DNA of 64,000 nt, taken from positions 1 through 64,000 of the forward strand of contig NZ_JAFCMB010000023.1 in NCBI RefSeq assembly GCF_018130145.1, given 5' to 3'. Positions within the stretch are counted from its first letter, which is position 1. Every line of letters begins with the position of its first letter. The position numbers and the translations under genes were made by a program. The notes beneath the pieces are model-generated. The model worked only from the letters and a program-made list of their open reading frames with translations. It was not told the origin of the DNA and did not search any database. The stretch comes from Bradyrhizobium sp. AUGA SZCCT0176. GTDB taxonomy: Bacteria > Pseudomonadota > Alphaproteobacteria > Rhizobiales > Xanthobacteraceae. This document shows, piece after piece, positions 15,872 to 24,821 of the stretch.

Positions 15872-16908
15872 GCGCCCGCAAGGTCGAGCAGGACACCACA
15901 GTCCGGCATCCCCGCGAAACGCCTGACCTGTTTGGGCATCGCGATGCCGAGATCGCACTGCTCAACGCCTACCGCAGCGGCCGCATTCCGCATGCCTGGC
16001 TGATCGGCGGCGCGCAGGGCATCGGCAAGGCGACGCTGGCCTATCGCATGGCGCGGTTCGTGCTGACGCATCCCGACCCGCTGTCGCTATCCGTGCAACG
16101 CGCGGAGACGCTGGCGGTCGATCCCGCCGATCCCGTTGCGCGGCAGGTCACGAACGGCGCCCATGGCGGGCTGTTGGTGCTGGAGCGCAGCCTCAACGAC
16201 CGCGGCGTGATGCGCACCGTCATTACCGTCGACGAGACGCGTGAGACGATCTCGTTCTTCGGCTCGACCGCGGCGGTCGACGGCTGGCGGGTCTGCATCG
16301 TCGATACCGTCGACGAGCTCAATCCCAATGCGGCAAACGCACTGCTCAAGATACTCGAGGAGCCGCCGCAGCGATCGCTGTTTCTGCTCGTCAGTCATTC
16401 GCCGGCGCGGGCGCTGCCGACCATCCTGTCCCGTTGCCGCAAATTGCCGCTGCGACCGCTGGCGACCGAAGACGTCATCCGCGCAGCCGCACAGGCTGCG
16501 AACATAATGGCCGATGATCCAGCGCTCGCGGAAGCCGCAGAGGCGGCGGAGGGGAGCGTCTCGCGCGCGGTCACGCTGCTCGGCGGCGATGCGCTCAAGC
16601 TGCAGCAACGGACCGCGGCGCTGCTGGCGACCCTGCCGCATGTTGACCCGCGCGAATTGCATGCGCTGGGTGACGCTCTGGGCGGCAGCGACCGCGTGGC
16701 CCTTGCGGCCTTCGTCGACGGCATCGATCGCTGGATCGGCGAAAAGCTGCGCGCTGGTGACGCCAACGCCAACCTGCCGCGCCTTGCACGGCTGGCGGAG
16801 GTATGGGAAAAGATCATCCGCGCCGCGCGCGATACGGAATCGTACAATCTGGAACGAAAACCGCTGGTTTTCTCGGTGTTCGGGATGCTCGCGGAAGCCA
16901 CGCGGTGA
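15868..16908 (+). CDS. holB: DNA polymerase III subunit delta'
   Basis: The 346-residue clamp-loader AAA+ protein has a P-loop-like GGAQGIGKATLAYRMAR, the sensor-proximal DTVDELNPNAANALLKILEEPP and an SRC motif (LSRCRKLPLRPL). It belongs to the gamma/tau-delta-delta' complex that loads the beta clamp. It overlaps tmk by 4 bp, an arrangement common in alphaproteobacteria, with metG downstream. The Zn-binding cysteines of the E. coli protein are not evident, as is usual in this group. Confidence 0.93.
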   Translation: MSARKVEQDTTVRHPRETPDLFGHRDAEIALLNAYRSGRIPHAWLIGGAQGIGKATLAYRMARFVLTHPDPLSLSVQRAETLAVDPADPVARQVTNGAHGGLLVLERSLNDRGVMRTVITVDETRETISFFGSTAAVDGWRVCIVDTVDELNPNAANALLKILEEPPQRSLFLLVSHSPARALPTILSRCRKLPLRPLATEDVIRAAAQAANIMADDPALAEAAEAAEGSVSRAVTLLGGDALKLQQRTAALLATLPHVDPRELHALGDALGGSDRVALAAFVDGIDRWIGEKLRAGDANANLPRLARLAEVWEKIIRAARDTESYNLERKPLVFSVFGMLAEATR

Positions 16909-16977
16909 CTCTCCGGCGGTGACTTCTCCGTTCGATATTAATCCGGACAATCTGATTTGAACGCTTAAAGGAAATTC

Positions 16978-18924
16978 GTGGTGGCGAAGGCTAACAAGAA
17001 GACCTCCAAAAAGAAAAAGGCCAAGGCCCGCAAGTCTTCGCCTGCGCGCGCCACCAAAAAGGCCGGCGCCAAAAAACGCGTCGTGAAAAAAACGCGCAAG
17101 GCGCCGAAGAAGGCTGCCAAGAAGGCAGTGAAGAAGACGGTGAAGAAAGCCGTAAAGAAGTCGGTTGCGAAGAAGACCGCCAAGAAGTCTTCGAAGACAC
17201 TTTCGAAGAAACCAGCGAAGAAACCGGCGGCGAAGAAATCCGTTGCAGCCCCCAAAACGCCGAGTGCCGTCGGCAGGACCTCGTCAGCCGAAAAGAAGCC
17301 ATCCGCACCGAAGCGCCCGAAGGCCGCCACGCCGCGCCCGGAGGCACCCGTTGCCGCAACGCCAGCGGTGGCGACGCCACGCAACAGTTACTTCGTCACG
17401 ACGCCGATCTTCTATCCGAACGGCATACCGCACATCGGCCATGCCTACACCGCGATGGTCACCGACGCGATCGCCCGCTTTCAGCGGCTCGACGGGTTCG
17501 ATGTCCGCTTTCTGACGGGGACCGACGAGCACGGCCTCAAGATGCAGCAAACCGCGATTGCGGAGGGTCTCACGCCGCTCGCTCTTGCGGATCGCAACTC
17601 CGCGCGCTTCCGCGACATGATGACCGCGCTCAACATCTCATATGACGATTACATCCGCACCACCGAGCCGCGCCACGAACAGGCTTGCCAGGCACTCTGG
17701 CGCGCGATCGAGAACAACGGCGATATCTATCTCGGCAAGTATGCCGGCTGGTATTCGGTGCGTCAGGAAGCCTATTTCGACGAAACGGAAACCACCGTTG
17801 ACGCCGACGGTGTTCGCCGCGAGCCGCTCGGCTCGCCGGTCGAGTGGACCGAGGAGGAGACCTATTTCTTCCGCCTGTCGGCCTATCAGGACAAGCTGCT
17901 CGACCTCTATGCGCGCGTTCCCGACTTCGTGCTCCCCCGCGAGCGGCTGAACGAAGTCGCGAGCTTTGTCAGAGGTGGTTTGCAGGACCTGTCGGTCTCG
18001 CGGACGACGTTCGACTGGGGCATCAAGGTGCCGGGCTCCCCAGCTCATGTCATGTACGTGTGGTTGGATGCGTTGACGAATTATATCACGGCCGCCGGCT
18101 ATCCGGAAGTTGATGGCGCCGACTTTCAGCGTTACTGGCCGGCCAATCTCCATGTCACCGGCAAGGATATCGTGCGTTTCCACGCCGTATATTGGCCCGC
18201 TTTCCTGATGTCGGCCGGCGTCGAGGTTCCGCAACGGGTCTTCAGCCACGGCTTCCTGCTCAACCGCGGCGAGAAGATGTCGAAATCTGTCGGCAACGTC
18301 GTCGATCCCTTCGCGATGGCGGCGCAATACGGCGTCGATCAGGTGCGCTATTTCTTTATGCGCGAAGTGTCGTTCGGTCAGGACGGCAGTTACAACCATG
18401 AGGCCATCGTCACTCGGACGAATGCCGACCTCGCCAACGACCTCGGCAATCTGGCGCAGCGTTCGCTGTCGATGATCGCAAAGCAACTCGGCGGCATCCT
18501 GCCGGAGCCCGGCGAGTTCAGCGACAACGACAAGGCGATCCTGGCGCAGGCCGACGCCATGCTGGAGGCGTCGCGCACGGCGATGGCGACGCAGCAAATC
18601 CATCAATGGCTGAGCGCCGTGTGGGCCGTGGTGGCTGAAGCCAACCGCTATTTCGCGGGCGAGGCGCCGTGGGCGCTGGCAAAGACCGATCCGGCGCGGC
18701 AGAAGACCGTCTTGTACGTAACCGCGGAAGTCGTGCGCCAGATTGCCATCCTGGCACAGCCGGTGATGCCGGAATCCTCCGGCAAGCTGCTGGACAGTCT
18801 TGGTATCCCCCAAGATATCAAGGCGCGTAATTTTGCAGCACTACCCACGCGCATCGCCGCAGGTACAGCCTTGCCGGCGCCGGTCGGGGTGTTTCCGCGC
18901 TACGTCGAGCCAAAGGCAGATTGA
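16978..18924 (+). CDS. metG: Methionyl-tRNA synthetase with a lysine-rich, histone-H1-like N-terminal tail
   Basis: The product has 648 residues. The catalytic core starts near residue 136 ([14 protein letters not shown]). It has the HIGH motif (PHIGH, ~151), TGTDEHG and KMSKS ([10 protein letters not shown], ~434), and is of the short MetG type without a C-terminal tRNA-binding domain. Residues 1-135 are a low-complexity tail of KK-[AV]-x and AKK repeats (about 35 Lys in the first 82 residues), then a Pro/Ala linker. The start is GTG 16978 or 16981, preceded by AAAGGA. No stop or better start separates tail and core, although the enzyme could still be made from an internal start. It follows holB and is followed immediately by tatD. 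Confidence 0.93.
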   Translation: MVAKANKKTSKKKKAKARKSSPARATKKAGAKKRVVKKTRKAPKKAAKKAVKKTVKKAVKKSVAKKTAKKSSKTLSKKPAKKPAAKKSVAAPKTPSAVGRTSSAEKKPSAPKRPKAATPRPEAPVAATPAVATPRNSYFVTTPIFYPNGIPHIGHAYTAMVTDAIARFQRLDGFDVRFLTGTDEHGLKMQQTAIAEGLTPLALADRNSARFRDMMTALNISYDDYIRTTEPRHEQACQALWRAIENNGDIYLGKYAGWYSVRQEAYFDETETTVDADGVRREPLGSPVEWTEEETYFFRLSAYQDKLLDLYARVPDFVLPRERLNEVASFVRGGLQDLSVSRTTFDWGIKVPGSPAHVMYVWLDALTNYITAAGYPEVDGADFQRYWPANLHVTGKDIVRFHAVYWPAFLMSAGVEVPQRVFSHGFLLNRGEKMSKSVGNVVDPFAMAAQYGVDQVRYFFMREVSFGQDGSYNHEAIVTRTNADLANDLGNLAQRSLSMIAKQLGGILPEPGEFSDNDKAILAQADAMLEASRTAMATQQIHQWLSAVWAVVAEANRYFAGEAPWALAKTDPARQKTVLYVTAEVVRQIAILAQPVMPESSGKLLDSLGIPQDIKARNFAALPTRIAAGTALPAPVGVFPRYVEPKAD

Positions 18925-18938
18925 TCGGTTCGAACGCC

Positions 18939-19730
18939 ATGCTCGTCGACAGCCACTGTCATCTCGACTTTCCCGATTTCGCCGAGGATCTCGACGGCAT
19001 CGTTGCGCGGGCCGAGAGCGCCGGGATCGGTCGCATCGTCACTATTTCGACGCGGGTGAGGCGGCTTGGCGGCTTGCTGCAAATCGCCGAGCGGTTTCCG
19101 AACGTCTATTGCTCGGTCGGCACCCACCCGCATCACGCCGATGAGGAAGACGGCATTCCGGCAGCCGAGCTGATCGAGCTGACGAAGCACCCGAAGGTGG
19201 TCGCACTGGGTGAGGCGGGGCTGGATAATTTCTACGACGACGGCTCGCCGGAGGCGCAGGAGCGCGGCTTTCGCGCCCACATTGCCGCCGCGCGCGCAAC
19301 CGGCCTGCCGCTGGTCATTCACACCCGCGACGCCGATGAAGGTTGCGGTCGCATCCTCGAGGAGGAAATGGCCAAGGGACCGTTTCGTGCCGTGCTGCAT
19401 TGCTACACTGGCGGACGCGAACTGGCGATGAAGGCGATCGCGCTGGGACTTTCGATCTCGTTCACGGGCATCCTGACGTTCAAGAAATCAGAAGCCTTGC
19501 GCGAACTCGCCGCCGACCTGCCGGCCGATCGCATCATGGTCGAAACCGACGCGCCGTATCTGGCGCCCGGCAAATTCCGTGGCAAACGCAACGAACCATC
19601 CTACGTGGTCGAGGTGGCCAAGGTGCTGGCGGAGGCGCGCGGGGTTTCGCTCGAGGAGATCTCGCGGCAGACCACCGAAAACTTCTTTCGCCTGTTCTCC
19701 AAGGTACCCGCGCCGAAAGCGGCCGCATGA
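18939..19730 (+). CDS. TatD-family metal-dependent hydrolase (DNase)
   Basis: The 263-residue product begins MLVDSHCHLDF, the metal-binding HxH of TatD enzymes. It continues with GEAGLDNFYDD, HTRDADEG, LHCYTGG and VETDAPYLAPGK. TatD proteins are TIM-barrel phosphohydrolases or nucleases. ATG 18939 is the family start; a TTG at 18921 overlapping the metG stop would add six residues. It overlaps the next gene by ATGA, so it is part of the holB-metG-tatD operon. The order metG-tatD-MBL is widespread in alphaproteobacteria. Confidence 0.93.
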   Translation: MLVDSHCHLDFPDFAEDLDGIVARAESAGIGRIVTISTRVRRLGGLLQIAERFPNVYCSVGTHPHHADEEDGIPAAELIELTKHPKVVALGEAGLDNFYDDGSPEAQERGFRAHIAAARATGLPLVIHTRDADEGCGRILEEEMAKGPFRAVLHCYTGGRELAMKAIALGLSISFTGILTFKKSEALRELAADLPADRIMVETDAPYLAPGKFRGKRNEPSYVVEVAKVLAEARGVSLEEISRQTTENFFRLFSKVPAPKAAA

Positions 19731-20533
19731 CGCTGACGCTGACAATCCTCGGCTGTGGTTCCTCCGCCGGCGTGCCGCGTCCGGCGCTCGGTTGGGGTGC
19801 CTGCGATCCCGACAACCCCAGGAATCGTCGCCGCCGTTGTTCGCTGCTGGTTGAGCGCACGGGCGCCCACGGCACCACGCGGATCGTGATCGACACTTCG
19901 CCCGACCTGCGCGAGCAATTGATCGACGCCAATGTCGACCATATCGACGCGGTGTTCCTGACGCATGAGCACGCCGACCAGACCCACGGCATCGACGATC
20001 TGCGCTCGGTCGTGCTGCACCAGCGCCGCCGCATTCCCGTCTACTTCAATCAGTCGACCGCGAAAGACATCATGGCGCGGTTCTCCTATTGCTTCATCTC
20101 GCCCGAGGGTAGCGATTACCCGCCAATCCTGACGCGTCATTCCATCGAAGCTGGCGAGAGCCACACCACGCAAGGGAAGGGCGGCCCGGTGGAGCTTTCC
20201 GCCTTCCTGGTTCACCACGGCAAGATTCCCGCGCTGGGATTTCGCATTGGGGATGCCGCCTACACACCCGACGTCCACGACATTCCCGAGGAGAGCTGGC
20301 CATTGCTCGAAAACCTCGAGCTCTGGATCATCGACGGGCTGCGCTATGCCGGGCATCCCAGCCATTTCAGCATCAACGACGCGCTGTCCTGGATCGGGCG
20401 CTTCAAGCCGCGCCGCGCCGTCATCACCAACATGCATTCCGACCTCGATTACGAGGTGCTGCGCCAGAGCCTGCCGGCTGACGTGACCCCGGCTTTTGAC
20501 GGGATGCGGCTAACGCTGGAGCGGACCGGCTGA
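19727..20533 (+). CDS. MBL-fold metallo-hydrolase (PhnP-like phosphodiesterase)
   Basis: The 268-residue product begins [19 protein letters not shown]. It carries the metallo-beta-lactamase metal site [12 protein letters not shown], later ligands in [16 protein letters not shown] and a final NMHSDLDYE. It resembles cyclic-phosphate phosphodiesterases of the PhnP group; the substrate is unknown. It overlaps tatD by 4 bp. Part of its 3' end recurs in degraded form 1.2 kb downstream, after the L,D-transpeptidase gene (21616-21728). Confidence 0.88.
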   Translation: MTLTLTILGCGSSAGVPRPALGWGACDPDNPRNRRRRCSLLVERTGAHGTTRIVIDTSPDLREQLIDANVDHIDAVFLTHEHADQTHGIDDLRSVVLHQRRRIPVYFNQSTAKDIMARFSYCFISPEGSDYPPILTRHSIEAGESHTTQGKGGPVELSAFLVHHGKIPALGFRIGDAAYTPDVHDIPEESWPLLENLELWIIDGLRYAGHPSHFSINDALSWIGRFKPRRAVITNMHSDLDYEVLRQSLPADVTPAFDGMRLTLERTG

Positions 20534-20607
20534 GGCTCCGGCAGCCCGGCGGAACTTCGTCGGCACGAACTGATTATCACCGGAGTTCCGCTTTCAGGAG
20601 AGCCGAG

Positions 20608-21606
20608 ATGATCCGCCGCTTGTTGGCCGCACCGGTTCTGTGGGTCTCGCTGGTATTGCCAGCGGCCGGACTGGACGCCGCGTCGATCAACAATGCAGAA
20701 TTTGAATCTGCAAAACCTCCGGCGGAAAGGAAAGTCGATCCGCTCGTCATCAAGGTCCAGGTTCTGCTGGATCGGGCGCGGTTCTCTCCGGGAGAAATCG
20801 ACGGCAAGCTCGGCGAAAACGCGCAGAAGGCGTTAAAGGCCTTCGCCGAGGCGAAAGGCTTGAAGCCTGCTCAGGCGCTGACGCCAGAGGTATGGAAAGC
20901 GCTTGCGGGGACGAGCTCGGACGCTGTCGTTATCGAGTACAAGATTTCCAGCGGCGACATCAAGGGACCCTTCCTGGAAAAGCTGCCCGCCAGGATGGAA
21001 GATATGCGGCACCTCAAAGCTCTCGGCTACACCAGCCCGCGCGAAGCCATCGCCGAGAAATTTCACATGAGTGAAGGGCTGCTGGAAGCTCTCAACCCCA
21101 AGAAGAAGTTCGACCAGGTTAGTGAAATCGTTCTGGTCGCGGCCGTGCCTGGCAACGACGCCAAATTGAAAGGTGACCGCATCGAGGTGGACAAATCAGG
21201 TCAGACGGTAAAGGTCTTCACCTCGTCCGGTGAGCTTGTCGGGTTTTTTCCAGCGACAGTGGGGAGTAAGGAAAAGCCGACACCCAGCGGCACGCTCAAG
21301 GTGGTGTCCGTCGATGCCAACCCGAACTATCGCTATAATCCCGACTACAAATTCAAGGGTGTTAAATCAAAAGAGGTGTTCACCATCAAACCCGGCCCGA
21401 ATAATCCGGCGGGATCCTATTGGATCGGGTTATCGGCCGAAGGATACGGCATCCACGGCACGTCCAACCCTTCGACGGTCAGCAAGTCTGAATCCAACGG
21501 TTGCGTTCGACTGACCAATTGGGATGCCGGCTTGTTGGGCCGGAGCATCAAAAAGGGAACGCCGGTCGTGTTCGTCGAGCAGCCGCCGGCGAGCGGAAAG
21601 AGCTAG
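20608..21606 (+). CDS. L,D-transpeptidase (YkuD) with peptidoglycan-binding domain
   Basis: The 332-residue exported protein has a signal peptide (1-25), a PG_binding_1-like region ([20 protein letters not shown], residues ~50-90), a LysM-like middle and a YkuD domain from about 195. The YkuD motif is present with the His in GYGIHGT (~281) and the catalytic Cys in SNGCVRLT (~299). It makes 3-3 peptidoglycan cross-links or attaches proteins to the wall. It has AGGAG before its ATG. It separates the MBL gene from a degraded copy of that gene's tail, which suggests it was inserted or duplicated into this spot. Confidence 0.92.
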   Translation: MIRRLLAAPVLWVSLVLPAAGLDAASINNAEFESAKPPAERKVDPLVIKVQVLLDRARFSPGEIDGKLGENAQKALKAFAEAKGLKPAQALTPEVWKALAGTSSDAVVIEYKISSGDIKGPFLEKLPARMEDMRHLKALGYTSPREAIAEKFHMSEGLLEALNPKKKFDQVSEIVLVAAVPGNDAKLKGDRIEVDKSGQTVKVFTSSGELVGFFPATVGSKEKPTPSGTLKVVSVDANPNYRYNPDYKFKGVKSKEVFTIKPGPNNPAGSYWIGLSAEGYGIHGTSNPSTVSKSESNGCVRLTNWDAGLLGRSIKKGTPVVFVEQPPASGKS

Positions 21607-21615
21607 ATCGTCCGA

Positions 21616-21728
21616 GCGCGCTTCAAGCCGCGCCACTTCTTGTCTCCAACAGGATTATGACGTGCTGCGCCAGACTCTGCAGGCTGGCTGATCCCGGCCC
21701 ATGACGGTTGATGCTGGAGCGGGTGGAG
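21616..21728 (+). pseudogene. Degraded copy of the MBL hydrolase 3' end
   Basis: The segment shares GCGCTTCAAGCCGCGCC with 20398-20414. It also holds recognisable counterparts of GTGCTGCGCCAGA, of CTGC-x-GGCTG and of the final GCTGGAGCGG, in the same order as 20398-20530 but with several small deletions. It is non-coding now. It indicates that the tail of the MBL gene was once duplicated around the L,D-transpeptidase gene. Confidence 0.7.
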
Positions 21729-21765
21729 CAAACGGACTACGTTGGGAGAAAAGCAGGGTAGTTTA

Positions 21766-22392
21766 ATGATCGGCCTGTTCTTCGAAGTTCAAACAAGGCC
21801 CGGGCACCGGGACCAGTATCTGAATCTTGCCGCTTCGTTGAAGCCCGAGCTTGAGGCCATGGGTGGCTGTCTGTTCATCGATCGTTTCAGGAGTCTGACA
21901 CGGGAGAACCTGCTGCTGTCCTACCAGATATGGCAGGACGAGGGGGCTCTGACGGCCTGGAGGGCCCACGCCTACCATCACGAGGTCCAGACGATCGGCC
22001 GCGAGAAGGTCTTTTCGGACTATCGTATTCGCGTCGCCCAGGTCATTCACGAAGCCAGGCCAGGACGGCCGGTCTGGCAGCCCGAGCGACGTACGCCCTA
22101 CAACGACCCCGCAAGGCGCCCGCCAACTTACGTCCTCGCTTCGGAATGCAAGAGCGCCACGATTCCGGTGGAAACCGAATGGCACCATGGCGCGTTCGCG
22201 AGCGTCTATCGTGACGGATACTTCGCGCACTTGATCGACTTGCCGGACCCTCAAGCCGGCGTCGAATTCGGCGCCAAGCTGTTTACCGATTCAACCACTG
22301 AATACTTCCGCGTCTTCGAAGTCATGCGAGACTACGGAATGTACGAGCGAACCGAGGCGCCGCAGTATTATCCGCCGGTCGAGCGAGATTAG
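21766..22392 (+). CDS. Antibiotic-biosynthesis-monooxygenase (ABM) domain protein
   Basis: The 208-residue product has an ABM-like ferredoxin fold in residues 1-90 (MIGLFFEVQTRPGHRDQYL, then LSYQIWQDEGALTAWRAHAY and HHEVQ). A second region of ~110 residues may be a diverged repeat (FASVYRDGYFAHLIDLPD). Such proteins range from small oxygenases to haem- or quinone-handling enzymes, and the substrate here is unknown. ATG 21766 is preferred over the upstream in-frame GTG 21742 because homology begins there. A clear terminator follows. Confidence 0.75.
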   Translation: MIGLFFEVQTRPGHRDQYLNLAASLKPELEAMGGCLFIDRFRSLTRENLLLSYQIWQDEGALTAWRAHAYHHEVQTIGREKVFSDYRIRVAQVIHEARPGRPVWQPERRTPYNDPARRPPTYVLASECKSATIPVETEWHHGAFASVYRDGYFAHLIDLPDPQAGVEFGAKLFTDSTTEYFRVFEVMRDYGMYERTEAPQYYPPVERD

Positions 22393-22406
22393 GCGTAGAC
22401 CAGATC

Positions 22407-22438
22407 AGTGCCGTTTTCGCTTTTGGCACTTTTCTTTT
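22407..22438 (+). terminator. Rho-independent terminator after the ABM gene
   Basis: AGTGCC (22407-22412) pairs with GGCACT (22425-22430) across a 12-base loop and is followed by TTTCTTTT. It lies 15 bp after the stop at 22392, on the same strand. Confidence 0.75.
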
Positions 22439-22592
22439 GGTGGCTGATCTTCGCTTTTGAGTTCACAGCGGAAGATGAAAGAACGCCGACTGACTTCCGG
22501 ACATGACCCCGAAGCCGACATGGTGTCTTCCGAACTCCTTACCGCAATCTCAACCAGAAATTTCGATTGAGCCGATGCGGCGAGAGGAGTGC

Positions 22593-22907
22593 TCAGTGTT
22601 GTCTTCCATACATCCCAAGCAAAATGCCCATGATACAGCCGATACACACAGGCGCGCCGATAACAGCCATAGGCCAAAAGAAGATAAGCATTCCGTGTGC
22701 GAGAAGTCCCTCGCCCAGAGCCTCGCCTAGGGTGCCGCTAGGCAGAAAGAAGCAGATTGAGATCAAGCCAAAGGCGCCTAAGGGAACTGCTGCGAAGGTA
22801 ATCTTTGTCCACGACGTTGAGCGCGGGTCGTGCTTTGCAAATACAAACGAACCCCATCCGACGATGGCTGCGACGAGCGCCCACATGACAAGGAAAGATA
22901 ATCCCAT
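22593..22907 (-). CDS. Small multi-pass membrane protein, unknown
   Basis: The 104-residue product has about three or four hydrophobic stretches: MWALVAAIVGWGSFVFA, ITFAAVPLGAFGLISICFF, MLIFFWPMAVIGAPVCIGCI and MGILLGM. No domain is recognised. The ribosome-binding site is poor (GGGAGG is about 14 bases upstream of ATG 22907). The A/T content is higher than in the neighbours. It is kept because the membrane topology is coherent and the opposite strand offers no better gene. Confidence 0.5.
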   Translation of the reverse strand: MGLSFLVMWALVAAIVGWGSFVFAKHDPRSTSWTKITFAAVPLGAFGLISICFFLPSGTLGEALGEGLLAHGMLIFFWPMAVIGAPVCIGCIMGILLGMYGRQH

Positions 22908-23131
22908 GCCGCGAGTATGCGCCTCCCTGTCAAATCGCGCATTAATGCGATGGTCTCAATTCTATCGAAGGGTTGCCGTTTAGTTAAACAGTGTTCCTGG
23001 GTTGGTTTGAACTGCAGACGAAGTTTTGTCCGCTCCTGGGCACTTTGCGGACCTGGCGATGTCCGATTGAAGTCCGTAGTGCCCACCAAAGCGGACGTCC
23101 GCCAATGTCTATGGGTTTATGAGTTCATGTC

Positions 23132-24793
23132 TTACGCCGAAAACGCCTTCACCGAACCCACCTGGTTGCGCAGCAGGAATTTCTGGATCTTCCCTGTCGA
23201 CGTCTTCGGGATCGCGCCGAACACGATGGACTTCGGCGTCTTGAAGCCGGACATGTGGCCGCGGCAGAACGCGATGATGTCGGCTTCGGTTGCTTTCGCG
23301 CCGTCCTTCAGCTCGACGAAGGCGCAGGGCACTTCGCCCCATTTCGGATCCGGCTTGGCGACCACAGCCGCGAACAGCACGGCCGGGTGTTTGTAGAGGA
23401 TGTCCTCGACCTCGACGGAGGAGATGTTCTCGCCGCCGGAAATGATGATGTCCTTGGAGCGGTCCTTGATGATGACGTAGCCGCTCTCATCGAGCACGCC
23501 GAGATCGCCGGTGTGAAACCAGCCGCCGGCAAACGCTTCGCTCGTCGCCTTCTCGTTCTTCAGATAGCCCTTCATCACGATGTTGCCGCGGAACATCACC
23601 TCGCCGATGGTCTCGCCGTCGCGCGGCACTTCGCGCATGGTTTCGGGATCGAGCACCGTGACGCCTTCCTGCAGCGGGTAGGGCACGCCCTGCCGGCGCT
23701 TGAGCTGCGCGCGCTGATCGGCCGGCAGTTCGTCCCAGCCCGGTTGCTCGGCGCAGACCGACGCCGGGCCATAGACCTCGGTCAGGCCGTAGACATGCGT
23801 CAGCTTGATGCCGATGCTCTCGGCGCCCTCGAGCACGGCAACGGGAGGCGCTGCGCCTGCAATCAACCCGACCACGGGCCGGGCCTTGGCGCCCTTCGGG
23901 GCGTCCGGCGCATTGATCAGTGTGTTGTAGACGATCGGCGCGCCGCACATGTGGGTGACGCCGTGTTTGGGGATCAGTTCGAAAATCTTCGACGGATCCA
24001 CCTTGCGCAGGCAGACATTGATGCCGGCGGAGGCCGCGACCGTCCACGGAAAGCACCAGCCGTTGCAGTGAAACATCGGCAGCGTCCAGAGATAGACCGG
24101 ATGCTGGCCGAGATTGCCCGCCAGGATGTTGCTGACGGCGTTGAGGTAGGCACCGCGGTGATGGGTGACAACGCCCTTCGGATTGCCCGTCGTGCCCGAC
24201 GTATAGCTCAGCGCGATCGCGTCCCATTCATCGCCGGGCAGTCGTGCCACAAATCCAGCATCGCCCTGCGCCACCGCCGCTTCATATTCGAGTTCGCCGA
24301 TCCGCTTGCCGCCGGCAAATGCCGCATCGTCGACGTCGATGACATAAGGTTTGGGCCCCTTCATCAGCGTCAGCGCTTCCGCGATCACGCCGGAAAATTC
24401 CGGATCGACCAGGATGATTTTGGCGCCGCCATGATCGAGCTGAAACGCAATCGAGGGCGCGTCGAGCCGGATGTTGAGCGCATTCAGCACCGCGCCCGCC
24501 ATCGGCACTGCGAAGTGCAATTCGTTCATCGCGGGAATATTCGGCAGCATCGCCGCGACCGTATCGCCATGGCCGATGCCGCGGCCGGCGAGGTAGGAGG
24601 CAAAGCGCCGGCAGCGCTCATGGGTCTGCGACCAGGTGAAGACGCGGCCTTCGTAGACGGTGCTGACGGCATCGGGATAAACAGCCGCGCTGCGTGCGAG
24701 GAAGCTCAGCGGCGTCAGCGGCACGTAATTCGCCGGCGTCTTGTCCAATCCGATGCTGTATTGACCTTGGTCTGGAGTTTGGGCTGCGCTCAT
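23132..24793 (-). CDS. Acyl-CoA synthetase (AMP-forming, ANL superfamily)
   Basis: The product has 553 residues from ATG 24793 (MSAAQTPDQG). The ANL motifs are present: ALSYTSGTTGNPKG (P-loop), YGLTEVYGP, GDLGVLDESGYVIIKDRSKD (hinge Asp/Arg) and the catalytic Lys in PKTSTGKIQK. It activates a carboxylic acid to its CoA thioester; the sequence type is medium-chain or branched/aromatic acyl-CoA ligase. It lies 28 bp after the TRAP permease gene in the same orientation, so the transported acid is its likely substrate. Confidence 0.9.
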   Translation of the reverse strand: MSAAQTPDQGQYSIGLDKTPANYVPLTPLSFLARSAAVYPDAVSTVYEGRVFTWSQTHERCRRFASYLAGRGIGHGDTVAAMLPNIPAMNELHFAVPMAGAVLNALNIRLDAPSIAFQLDHGGAKIILVDPEFSGVIAEALTLMKGPKPYVIDVDDAAFAGGKRIGELEYEAAVAQGDAGFVARLPGDEWDAIALSYTSGTTGNPKGVVTHHRGAYLNAVSNILAGNLGQHPVYLWTLPMFHCNGWCFPWTVAASAGINVCLRKVDPSKIFELIPKHGVTHMCGAPIVYNTLINAPDAPKGAKARPVVGLIAGAAPPVAVLEGAESIGIKLTHVYGLTEVYGPASVCAEQPGWDELPADQRAQLKRRQGVPYPLQEGVTVLDPETMREVPRDGETIGEVMFRGNIVMKGYLKNEKATSEAFAGGWFHTGDLGVLDESGYVIIKDRSKDIIISGGENISSVEVEDILYKHPAVLFAAVVAKPDPKWGEVPCAFVELKDGAKATEADIIAFCRGHMSGFKTPKSIVFGAIPKTSTGKIQKFLLRNQVGSVKAFSA

Positions 24794-24821
24794 CGGCTTT
24801 GTCCCGTCAGCAAAATTGAAC

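Noticed and set aside
19343-20533. A single 396-codon frame joining an N-terminal stretch to the MBL hydrolase
   Set aside because: The first ~128 codons overlap tatD out of frame and lack homology. The MBL protein starts at ATG 19727 with an ATGA overlap.
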